From Candidatus Brevifilum fermentans (GTDB lineage Bacteria > Chloroflexota > Anaerolineae > Anaerolineales > Villigracilaceae), in assembly GCA_945877125.1 (NCBI GenBank), contig CAMCQT010000002.1, forward strand, positions 28,065 through 92,064: a stretch of 64,000 nt of DNA, given 5' to 3'. How positions within the stretch are numbered: position 1 is the first letter of the stretch; each line of letters starts with the position of its first letter. Below, piece by piece: positions 32,201-38,572 of this stretch. The notes below the pieces were generated by a model, which had not been told where the DNA came from, ran no database searches, and worked only from the letters and a program-made list of their open reading frames with translations. The position numbers and the translations under genes are program-made.

Positions 32201-32359
32201 ATGCCCCTCAATGTCTTCCTCTGCCACGCCCACGCGGACCGTGACCTTGCGCGCGGACTCTACACCCGCCTGACCCAAGACGGCGTGGATGCATGGCTTG
32301 ACAAAGCCAAACTCCTCCCAGGGCAGGTTTGGGAATTGGAAATCCACAAGGCGGTATAA
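32201..32359 (+). pseudogene. TIR fragment, unit C, longer copy (52 residues)
   Basis: ATG at 32201 opens MPLNVFLCHAHADRDLARGL and continues beyond the usual switch point through DGVDAWLDKAKLLPGQVW ELEIHKAV, then TAA. The preceding MKSVD start (32182) is out of frame by one base. It keeps the WLDKAKLLPGQxWE active-site segment but ends before the rest of the TIR fold. The TAA overlaps the TATAAT of the toxin-antitoxin promoter. Confidence 0.8.
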
Positions 32360-32360
32360 T
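32355..32360 (+). promoter_or_regulatory. -10 element of the toxin-antitoxin pair
   Basis: TATAAT within TATAATTGCCAT, identical over 12 bases to the array's own promoter box, 23 nt before the antitoxin ATG. Confidence 0.6.
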
Positions 32361-32383
32361 TGCCATTGTTCAGGAGAGATACA

Positions 32384-32602
32384 ATGACTGTTTATCCAAC
32401 TTTGTACACGAAAAAAATTTCCCAGGAAATCGAAAAAACACCTGATGAATATTTGCCTGCGTTGTTGGAAATGATCCGCCTGTTTCGTGAGACCGTGACG
32501 CTTAAGCCCGCTGACGAAAGTTTCGCGCAGGGTTGGAAAGAGGCGATGAACAACGAGCTACTCCCGCTTGATCAACTTTGGGAAGGCATCCATGCCGCAT
32601 AA
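32384..32602 (+). CDS. Putative type II antitoxin of a RelE/ParE-type module
   Basis: 72 residues from ATG 32384 with AGGAGAG 6 nt upstream. Predicted mostly helical: YTKKISQEIEKTPDEYLPALLEMIRLFRETV, then an acidic tail QGWKEAMNNELLPLDQLWEGI (parts shown). This is the layout of small antitoxins that wrap RelE-like toxins. It overlaps the toxin start by 11 bases. Inserted in the TIR array. Confidence 0.75.
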   Translation: MTVYPTLYTKKISQEIEKTPDEYLPALLEMIRLFRETVTLKPADESFAQGWKEAMNNELLPLDQLWEGIHAA

Positions 32603-32936
32603 GCCAACGATTGAGATTGCTTTTACTCCAGAGTTCAAACGCAATCTGCGCGGACTGGCGAAGAAGTACCCTCATATTCGTTTGGATGTTCAACCGATTA
32701 TCGAGCAAATTCAACACGGGGAATTTATCGGCGACCAAGTGCAGGGCACGGGTTATACAATCTTCAAAGTTCGCATTCGCAACAGTGACGTTTCGCGCGG
32801 CAAGAGCGGCGGTTATCGTGTGATTTACTATCTGAAAACAGCAACGGCTGTCATTCTTGTAACAATTTACTCAAAGACCGAGCAATCTGATATTTCTTCC
32901 GCAAAGATAAAGAAGATACTTTCCGAGTTCGGATAA
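32592..32936 (+). CDS. RelE/ParE-superfamily toxin
   Basis: 114 residues from ATG 32592, which overlaps the antitoxin end. IEIAFTPEFKRNLRGLAKKYP is the RelE/ParE opening (beta1 plus helices), GYTIFKVRIRNSDVSRGKSGGYRVIYYL the central sheet, ILVTIYSKTEQSDIS the last strands with the K-x-E-x-x-D/E pattern, followed by a terminal helix. Members cleave mRNA at the ribosome or block gyrase; this looks closer to the RelE/HigB side (YRVIYY). The TA pair probably stabilises the array region. Confidence 0.85.
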   Translation: MPHKPTIEIAFTPEFKRNLRGLAKKYPHIRLDVQPIIEQIQHGEFIGDQVQGTGYTIFKVRIRNSDVSRGKSGGYRVIYYLKTATAVILVTIYSKTEQSDISSAKIKKILSEFG

Positions 32937-32970
32937 TTCATCCTTCATCCTTCCTAATTCATCCTTTCCT

Positions 32971-33159
32971 ATGCACCCCCTCAAAGTCTTCCTCTGCCAT
33001 GCCCACGCGGACCGTGACCCCGTGCGTGGACTCCCCGAAGGAATCCGCCTGACCCAAGTCTCCAACGGACTCTGTCACGGACTCGCGGACAAAAGCGGAC
33101 TCATCAATCCTCGCATGTATAATTGTTATACACAAGCCAAAGTCCGTTTCCATCCGTGA
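32971..33159 (+). pseudogene. TIR 5' fragment, unit D (62-residue intact frame)
   Basis: Begins MHPLKVFLCHAHADRDPVRG, then a unique LPEGI in place of the usual LYxR, then RLTQVSNGLCHG and the IR-coded tail ending KVRFHP. It is preceded by CATCCTT word repeats (32939-32970) instead of an IR promoter, at the end of the toxin gene. Confidence 0.75.
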
Positions 33160-33166
33160 ATCCGTT

Positions 33167-33385
33167 ATGAAGTCCGTTGACAACAAACACCCCCTCAAAG
33201 TCTTCCTCTGCCACGCCCACGCGGACCGTGACCCCGTCCCACAAGGGGATGATATGCGCGGACTCTACGCCCGCCTGACCCAAGTCTCCAACGGACTCTG
33301 TCACGGACTCACAGACAAAAGCGGAATCATCAATCCTCGCATGTATAATTGCCATACGCAAGCCAAAGTCCGTTCCAATCCGTGA
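33167..33385 (+). pseudogene. TIR 5' fragment, unit E (72-residue intact frame)
   Basis: MKSVDNKHPLKVFLCHAHAD with the 18-bp PQGDDM insertion, then RGLYARLTQ, the switch and the IR tail. The TATAAT near 33344 serves the next unit. Confidence 0.75.
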
Positions 33386-33392
33386 ATCCGTT

Positions 33393-33608
33393 ATGAAGTC
33401 CGTTGACAAACGCCCTCTCAAAGTCTTTCTATGCCACGCCCATGCGGACCGTGACCCCGTCCCACAAGGGGATGATATGCGCGGACTCTACTCCCGCCTG
33501 ACCCAAGTCTCCAACGGACTCTGTCACGGATTCGCGGACAAAAGCGGACTCATCAATCCTCGTATGTATAATTGCCATACGCAAGCCAAAGTCCGTTTCT
33601 ATCCGTGA
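33393..33608 (+). pseudogene. TIR 5' fragment, unit F (71-residue intact frame)
   Basis: MKSVDKRPLKVFLCHAHADR with the PQGDDM insertion. Compared with unit E the differences after KRPLK are third-position changes (TTC/TTT, CTC/CTA, CAC/CAT), so the peptide is unchanged. The IR tail differs in sense. Confidence 0.75.
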
Positions 33609-33628
33609 ATCCGTGATAAAGTCCGCTT

Positions 33629-33826
33629 ATGACCGTTGACCACAAACGTCCTCTCAAAGTCTTTCTATGCCATGCCCACGCGGACCGTGACCCCGTGCGC
33701 GGACTCTACACCCGCCTGACCCAAGTCTCCAACGGACTCTGTCACGGAATCACGGACAAAAGCGGAATCATCAATCCTCGCATGTATAATTGCCATACGC
33801 AAGCCAAAGTCCGTTCCAATCCGTGA
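33629..33826 (+). pseudogene. TIR 5' fragment, unit G (65-residue intact frame)
   Basis: MTVDHKRPLKVFLCHAHADR without the 18-bp insertion; shares the silent TTT/CTA changes with unit F. Its IR module carries the TATAAT (33784-33789) that lies directly before the full-length gene. Confidence 0.75.
33784..33789 (+). promoter_or_regulatory. -10 element in the IR module before the full-length TIR gene
   Basis: TATAAT in CATGTATAATTGCCAT, 44 nt upstream of ATG 33834, inside the spacer between the two IR arms. The arms could form a hairpin at the 5' end of the mRNA. Confidence 0.6.
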
Positions 33827-33833
33827 ATCCGTT

Positions 33834-35342
33834 ATGAAGTCCGTTGACAAACGCCCCCTCAAAGTCTTCCTCTGCCACGCCCACGCGGACCGTGACCCCG
33901 TGCGCGGACTCTACACTCGCCTGGCCCAAGATGGCGTGGATGCTTGGCTCGACAAAGCCAAGCTCCTCCCTGGGCAAGATTGGGAATTGGAGATCCGCAA
34001 GGCTGTGCGCGAAGCGGACGTGGTGGTGGTCTGCCTTTCAAAGCAGTTCAACCAAGCGGGGTTTCGACAAAAGGAAGTGCGCCTTGCCCTCGATACTGCC
34101 ATGGAAAAACCCGAAGGCGAGATTTTTATCATCCCTGCGCGTTTGGATGAATGTGACAATCTCGAAAGCCTGAGAAAATGGCATGAGGTAGATTTATTTG
34201 AAGACGAGGGATATGAATTACTTATACGTTCTTTGCGTGCGCGGGCAGATAAGATTGGGTCAACTTTGCAGATTAAGAAAAAATGGTTGCCAAATGTTAT
34301 GTCTCAACGACCTGCTCCGCAAAAGCCCTCTGTAATCAATCAACCTTTTGTGCAAGAAGATAACCCTGGACCAAGGCTTGAAGTTATAAAGCCGAAACGT
34401 AAATTAAATCTCAAGCAGTTAATTGGTAGGGTGGGGCTGGTGTTTTTGGGTGTGTTATCTATATTGACACTTGTGCTATCTTTTTGGAAACCGCCGAGCC
34501 AAACAGATGAGCCAACCTTTACTGCTGTGACTGAGCCAGTAGATGGTACACAAGTTAATGGCTCATCTTTTCTTCCTGTAGAAGCTAGCGGAACCTCTTC
34601 ACTATTCCCAACCCAAATAGATATTATTACACTAACTTCCTTGCCAACCAAAGTTGCTGATGCCAAAGGCGTTAAAATGGCACTTATTCCAGCTGGGACA
34701 TTTACGATGGGGAGCGAAAATTATGGTGATAATGAGAAGCCTGTCCATCAGGTTTATCTTGACTCATACTACATGGATATTTATGAAGTAACCATCGCTT
34801 CATATAAAATGTGCGTGGAAAATGGGGCGTGCCAATTACCAAGCGATACAGTTGATTATAACGATGCAATTTATGCTCAGCATCCAGTTATTTATGTAGA
34901 TTGGAATCAGGCAAAAAACTACTGCGAATGGCGTGATGCGCGTTTGCCTACCGAAGCTGAATGGGAAAAAGCTGCCAGAGACACAGACCAAAGGACTTAC
35001 CCTTGGGGTGAAGAAAGTGCAAACGGTGATAGAGCCAATATCGGACGTGGTGAATATACAGAGGTTGTTGGTAGTTATGAAAGTGGAAAGAGCCCTTATG
35101 GCATGTATGATATGGTTGGTAATATTTGGGAATGGACAAGTAGCTTATATCAGTCTTATCCTTATGATATAAATGATGGGCGTGAAAATATGAATTCTTC
35201 AGGTGACCGCGTTGTGCGCGGGGGGAAGTGGGGCGGCGACTACTACGTTGATAGTGCTCATTCTTCATATAGGGTTTGGTTTGCTCTTGACTTTACTAGT
35301 CCTCTTATCGGTATTCGTTGTGCTCGTGACGCAAATCCATAA
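33834..35342 (+). CDS. TIR domain - transmembrane - FGE-sulfatase (formylglycine-generating-enzyme-like) protein
   Basis: 502 residues. Residues about 7-130 are a TIR_2 domain: KVFLCHAHADRDPVRGLYTR, AWLDKAKLLPGQDWELEI (W50, E51; the Glu aligned with the NAD-cleaving residue of TIR enzymes), VVVVCLSKQF. A membrane helix follows (about 205-222, LVFLGVLSILTLVLSF). From about 278 to the end it is an FGE-sulfatase/C-type-lectin-like fold: MALIPAGTFTMGSE, ARLPTEAEWEKAARD, GNIWEWTSS, RVVRGGKW and GIRCARD. The catalytic Cys pair of true FGE is not apparent, so a sensor or binding role is more likely. Probable conflict/defence protein. Base composition falls from GC-rich (TIR) to AT-rich after about 34200. 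Confidence 0.9.
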   Translation: MKSVDKRPLKVFLCHAHADRDPVRGLYTRLAQDGVDAWLDKAKLLPGQDWELEIRKAVREADVVVVCLSKQFNQAGFRQKEVRLALDTAMEKPEGEIFIIPARLDECDNLESLRKWHEVDLFEDEGYELLIRSLRARADKIGSTLQIKKKWLPNVMSQRPAPQKPSVINQPFVQEDNPGPRLEVIKPKRKLNLKQLIGRVGLVFLGVLSILTLVLSFWKPPSQTDEPTFTAVTEPVDGTQVNGSSFLPVEASGTSSLFPTQIDIITLTSLPTKVADAKGVKMALIPAGTFTMGSENYGDNEKPVHQVYLDSYYMDIYEVTIASYKMCVENGACQLPSDTVDYNDAIYAQHPVIYVDWNQAKNYCEWRDARLPTEAEWEKAARDTDQRTYPWGEESANGDRANIGRGEYTEVVGSYESGKSPYGMYDMVGNIWEWTSSLYQSYPYDINDGRENMNSSGDRVVRGGKWGGDYYVDSAHSSYRVWFALDFTSPLIGIRCARDANP

Positions 35343-35466
35343 ACGTAGATCAAAGTCCCTCGAAACAGAACCAACCCTCCCGTCGCACGAAGCGCAAATC
35401 TCCATCGTCTTTTCCATCAGTTATAATCCTCTTCGCAATCCCAAATCCCAAAATCGGAAATCGTAA

Positions 35467-38400
35467 ATGTCAAAACCTTCCTCCTTTCAAGAAATCATCC
35501 TCAAACTACAAGACTTCTGGGCATCGCACGGATGCCTGATCACACAGCCTTACTACACCCAGGTGGGCGCAGGGACGATGAACCCTGCCACCTTCCTGCG
35601 CGTGCTCGGACCCGAGCCGTGGAACGTGGCGTACGTCGAGCCGTCTGTCCGTCCCGATGACGGGCGTTACGGCGAGAACCCTAACCGTTTCCAACTGCAC
35701 ACCCAGTATCAGGTCATCCTCAAGCCCGACCCAGGTAACCCGCAGGAACTCTATCTCGAGTCGCTCAAAGCCCTCGGCATCGACCCGCGCCAGCACGACA
35801 TCCGCTTCGTGGAGGATAACTGGGAACAGCCCGCCATCTCCGCGTGGGGCTTGGGTTGGGAGGTCTGGCTCGACGGGCAGGAGATCACGCAGTTCACCTA
35901 CTTCCAGCAGATGGGCGGCGTGGCGCTTGACCCCGTCTCGGTCGAGATCACCTACGGGCTCGAACGCATCCTCATCGCGCTCAACAACGCCAAAGCCATC
36001 TGGAACGAAGAATACGGTGCAGGCGTCACCTACGGCGAGATCCGCCGTCAGGAGGAGTTCGAACACTCCAAATATTATTTCGAGACCGCCGACGTCGAAC
36101 GCGTCCGCGCCATGTACGACCTCTTCTCCGCCGAAGCCGACGCCTGTCTCGCGCAGGGTCTCATTGTCCCCGCGCACGACTACGTCCTCAAATGCTCGCA
36201 CTGCTTCAACATCCTCGACACCCGCGGCGCCATCTCCGTCGCCGAACGTCAAGCCTTCTTCCGCCGCATCCGCGAACTAGCCAAAGGTGTTGCGGTGGCT
36301 TTTGGCGAACAGCGCAAGGGACTCGAATATCCGTTACTAAAAAAGGATGAAGGCGGAAGGATGAAGGATGAATTGAAAACCTTCACGCCTTCGACATTCA
36401 TCCCTCATCCTTCATCATTTATCCTTGAAATTGGTGTCGAAGAATTACCCGCCAACGATGTGGACTCTGCCTACGAACAACTTACCCAGCGGATTCCTTC
36501 CCTATTAAGTGAACTTAGACTCGACTACGGAAATATTCGCATCTTTACTACCCCTAGGCGGATCGTCGTTTCGATTGACTCTCTCGCCCCGAATCAGCCC
36601 GACCGCGAAGACCTCGTCAAAGGTCCGCCCGCTGATAAAGCCTTCGACAAAGACGGCAAGCCGACTCAAGCCGCGCTTGGTTTTGCCAAGAAAAATAATC
36701 TCGACCCTGCCACACTCGAAGCCCGCGATTTTGAAGGCGGAAAATACGTCGCCGCAGTCGTCAAACAAAAGGGACGCCCGACTCCCGAAGTCCTCGTGGA
36801 TGCGTTGCCCAAATTAGTCGAAAGCATCAAGTTTGAAAAATCAATGAGATGGAATGACTCAGGCATTGCCTTCTCGCGTCCCATCCGCTGGTACGTGGCA
36901 TTGCTCGGCGACATGGTCATCCCGTTCGAATATGCTGGCGTGACATCTGGCAACATCTCCCGTGGACTTCGCCCCTACGGCTCGCCCGACATCACCATCC
37001 CTTCCGCTGAAAAATATTTTGATATCATTCGCGAAGCAGGCATTCTGCTCGACAAAGAAGAACGCAAAGCCTCCATCGTGGAACAGGTCAATCAAGCCGC
37101 AGCCCTCATCGGCGGACAAGCCATCATCGAAGAAGGCTTACTCAACGAAGTCACCAACCTCATCGAAATGCCCACCGCAGTCATGGGCGGATTCAATGAA
37201 GAATTCCTCTCATTGCCAAGAGACGTTTTAATCTCGGTAATGAAGAAACACCAAAGATATTTTCCAGTTGAAGGTCAACCCACCAACCTTCAACCTTCAA
37301 CCTTCAAACCTTCAAACCTGCTCCCGCATTTCATCGCCATCCGCAACGGTGACGATCTCCACATCGACACCGTCCGCGAAGGCAATGAACACGTCCTCGG
37401 CGCGCGCTTTGCGGATGCGAATTTCTTCGTCCGCGAAGACCTCAAACTTAAGTTCGAAGAATTCCGCCCGAAATTGTCTGGCTTGATGTTCCACACCAAA
37501 CTCGGCTCCATGTTGGATAAATCGAACCGCATGTTGCGGCTCGGCGCAGAGTTGGGCGAGATGCTCGGCGTCAAAGATGTGATGGACATCAAACATCTGG
37601 CGCGCGCGGTCTACCTCTCCAAAGCAGATTTGGCGACTCAGATGGTGACGGAAATGACTTCGTTGCAAGGCGTCATCGGCGGCGAGTATGCGCTGCGAAG
37701 CGGCGAAGCCCCGGAAGTGGCACAAGCAATTTCGGAGCAGTATCAAGCCGTCCCGAAGACCAAGCTCGGGCTGGCGCTTGTTTTGTCAGACCGCATTGAT
37801 TCTCTCGTTGGACTCTTCGCCGCGGGACTGGCTCCCACAGGCGCGAAAGACCCGTTCGGTCTGCGTCGCGCCGCCATCGGCGTTGTCCAGCCGCTGATCG
37901 AACATGACTTGGATTTCGACCTCGCCCAAGCCGTGAATTTATCTGCCAGAATTCAGCCCATCGAAGCCAATGCCGAAGTGCAAAAGCAGGTTCTTGAATT
38001 CATTGCGGGACGTTTGAAAGTTGTCCTCGGCGACATGGGATTTAAGCACGATGTCGTGGATGCCGTGCTTGCGGCGCAGTCTACCAACCCGGCGGGAACT
38101 GTTCGGGCTGTGAAGCAACTATCCGCTTGGGTGGGACGCGAAGATTGGTCATCCATTTTGGACGGCTTCGCGCGCTGTGTCCGAATCCTAAGATCGCAGA
38201 CCGAGGACGGAAGACCGAAGACCGAGGTTGACGAAAAGTTTTTGATCGAAGCAGAGGAAAAGGAACTTTACAAAGTGATTCAATCCTCCGTCCTCGGTCG
38301 ACCGTCCACCGTCAATGAATTCCTTGAGATCGTCACCAAGCTCATCCCGTCCATCACTACCTTTTTTGATAAAGTGCTGGTCATGGCGGAAGACAAAGCC

Positions 38401-38487
38401 GTGAAGGAAAATCGGCTGGGCTTGCTGCAAAGGATCGCAAGCCTCGCAAACGGCATCGCAGATTTGAGTAAGCTCGAAGGCTTCTAA
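35467..38487 (+). CDS. glyQS: Glycine--tRNA ligase, fused alpha-beta chain
   Basis: 1006 residues. Residues 1-290 are the alpha chain ([24 protein letters not shown]... [19 protein letters not shown], the class II catalytic core). The beta chain starts near 320 with [17 protein letters not shown] and runs to the C-terminal anticodon-binding region. The two are separate genes in most bacteria; fusions exist in some lineages such as Chlamydia. Here the linker is an in-frame palindromic repeat, and two further repeat insertions lie at residues about 599-618 and 909-950. Weak ribosome site (TCGGAAA); TATAAT at about 35424 may be its promoter. Confidence 0.96.
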   Translation: MSKPSSFQEIILKLQDFWASHGCLITQPYYTQVGAGTMNPATFLRVLGPEPWNVAYVEPSVRPDDGRYGENPNRFQLHTQYQVILKPDPGNPQELYLESLKALGIDPRQHDIRFVEDNWEQPAISAWGLGWEVWLDGQEITQFTYFQQMGGVALDPVSVEITYGLERILIALNNAKAIWNEEYGAGVTYGEIRRQEEFEHSKYYFETADVERVRAMYDLFSAEADACLAQGLIVPAHDYVLKCSHCFNILDTRGAISVAERQAFFRRIRELAKGVAVAFGEQRKGLEYPLLKKDEGGRMKDELKTFTPSTFIPHPSSFILEIGVEELPANDVDSAYEQLTQRIPSLLSELRLDYGNIRIFTTPRRIVVSIDSLAPNQPDREDLVKGPPADKAFDKDGKPTQAALGFAKKNNLDPATLEARDFEGGKYVAAVVKQKGRPTPEVLVDALPKLVESIKFEKSMRWNDSGIAFSRPIRWYVALLGDMVIPFEYAGVTSGNISRGLRPYGSPDITIPSAEKYFDIIREAGILLDKEERKASIVEQVNQAAALIGGQAIIEEGLLNEVTNLIEMPTAVMGGFNEEFLSLPRDVLISVMKKHQRYFPVEGQPTNLQPSTFKPSNLLPHFIAIRNGDDLHIDTVREGNEHVLGARFADANFFVREDLKLKFEEFRPKLSGLMFHTKLGSMLDKSNRMLRLGAELGEMLGVKDVMDIKHLARAVYLSKADLATQMVTEMTSLQGVIGGEYALRSGEAPEVAQAISEQYQAVPKTKLGLALVLSDRIDSLVGLFAAGLAPTGAKDPFGLRRAAIGVVQPLIEHDLDFDLAQAVNLSARIQPIEANAEVQKQVLEFIAGRLKVVLGDMGFKHDVVDAVLAAQSTNPAGTVRAVKQLSAWVGREDWSSILDGFARCVRILRSQTEDGRPKTEVDEKFLIEAEEKELYKVIQSSVLGRPSTVNEFLEIVTKLIPSITTFFDKVLVMAEDKAVKENRLGLLQRIASLANGIADLSKLEGF
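36341..36426. repeat. GGATGAA/TTCATCC palindrome forming the GlyQ-GlyS linker
   Basis: Arms AAAAGGATGAAGG...GGATGAAGGATGAA and TTCATCCCTCATCCTTCATC... flank CTTCACGCCTTCGAC. It encodes [11 protein letters not shown]...FIPHPSSFI exactly between the alpha and beta domains. Confidence 0.85.
37262..37320 (+). repeat. ACCTTCAA word repeat inside glyQS
   Basis: Reiterated AACCTTCAACCTTCAA units with a short GTTGAAGGT on the left. It encodes about 12 extra residues ([14 protein letters not shown]) in a loop after [11 protein letters not shown]. Related to the element between nuoL and nuoM. Confidence 0.8.
38192..38315. repeat. GACCGAGGACGG palindrome inside glyQS
   Basis: Left arm AGACCGAGGACGGAAGACCG (38198 on) and right arm TCCGTCCTCGGTCGACCGTC (38288 on) enclose about 55 bp of normal synthetase sequence. 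Both arms are translated ([10 protein letters not shown] and [10 protein letters not shown]). Confidence 0.8.
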
Positions 38488-38493
38488 AATTTC

Positions 38494-38524
38494 AATCGCT
38501 CTCCCAAAAGGAGAGCGATTTTTT
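38494..38524 (+). terminator. Intrinsic terminator of glyQS
   Basis: AATCGCTCTCC-CAAAA-GGAGAGCGATT followed by TTTT, 7 nt after the stop. Confidence 0.9.
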
Positions 38525-38533
38525 CTCCTGTGA

Positions 38534-38539
38534 TAAAAT
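38534..38539 (+). promoter_or_regulatory. Candidate -10 of the adhesin-sortase gene
   Basis: TAAAAT, 33 nt before ATG 38573, followed by a strong AGGAGG (38562-38567). Confidence 0.45.
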
Positions 38540-38572
38540 GAAAAAAAACGTTTCAAACATTAGGAGGAAATT

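Larger units (their letters stand above)
31768..33833 (+). repeat. Tandem array of TIR-gene 5' fragments and promoter-bearing inverted repeats
   Basis: Seven partial copies (units A-G) of the first part of the TIR gene at 33834, in the same direction, with spacings of about 196-236 bp outside the 32.2-32.97 kb segment. A typical unit is ATGAAGTCCGTTGAC, the codons for RPLKVFLCHAHADRD...GLYxRLTQ, then a switch at CCCAAG to an inverted repeat. The IR arms are AACGGACTCTGTCACGGACT-like and AGTCCGTTTCCATCCGTGAA-like and flank CATGTATAATTGCCAT. Six such IR/promoter modules are present. Units A, B, E and F carry an 18-bp insertion (CCCACAAGGGGATGATAT). Confidence 0.9.

Noticed and set aside
31768..33833. 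CRISPR-like array
   Set aside because: Units are about 200 bp with mostly conserved, coding content and no unique 30-40-bp spacers; no cas genes are present.
31867..33977. Series of minus-strand frames repeating IIHARIDESAFVRESVTESV
   Set aside because: They are antisense of the TIR/IR units, have no ribosome sites and arise only because the repeated word GGACTC keeps several frames open.
35467..38487. glyQS fusion as an assembly or frameshift artefact
   Set aside because: The frame is continuous through the linker and both halves are complete and in the right order; fused GlyRS is known in other bacteria.
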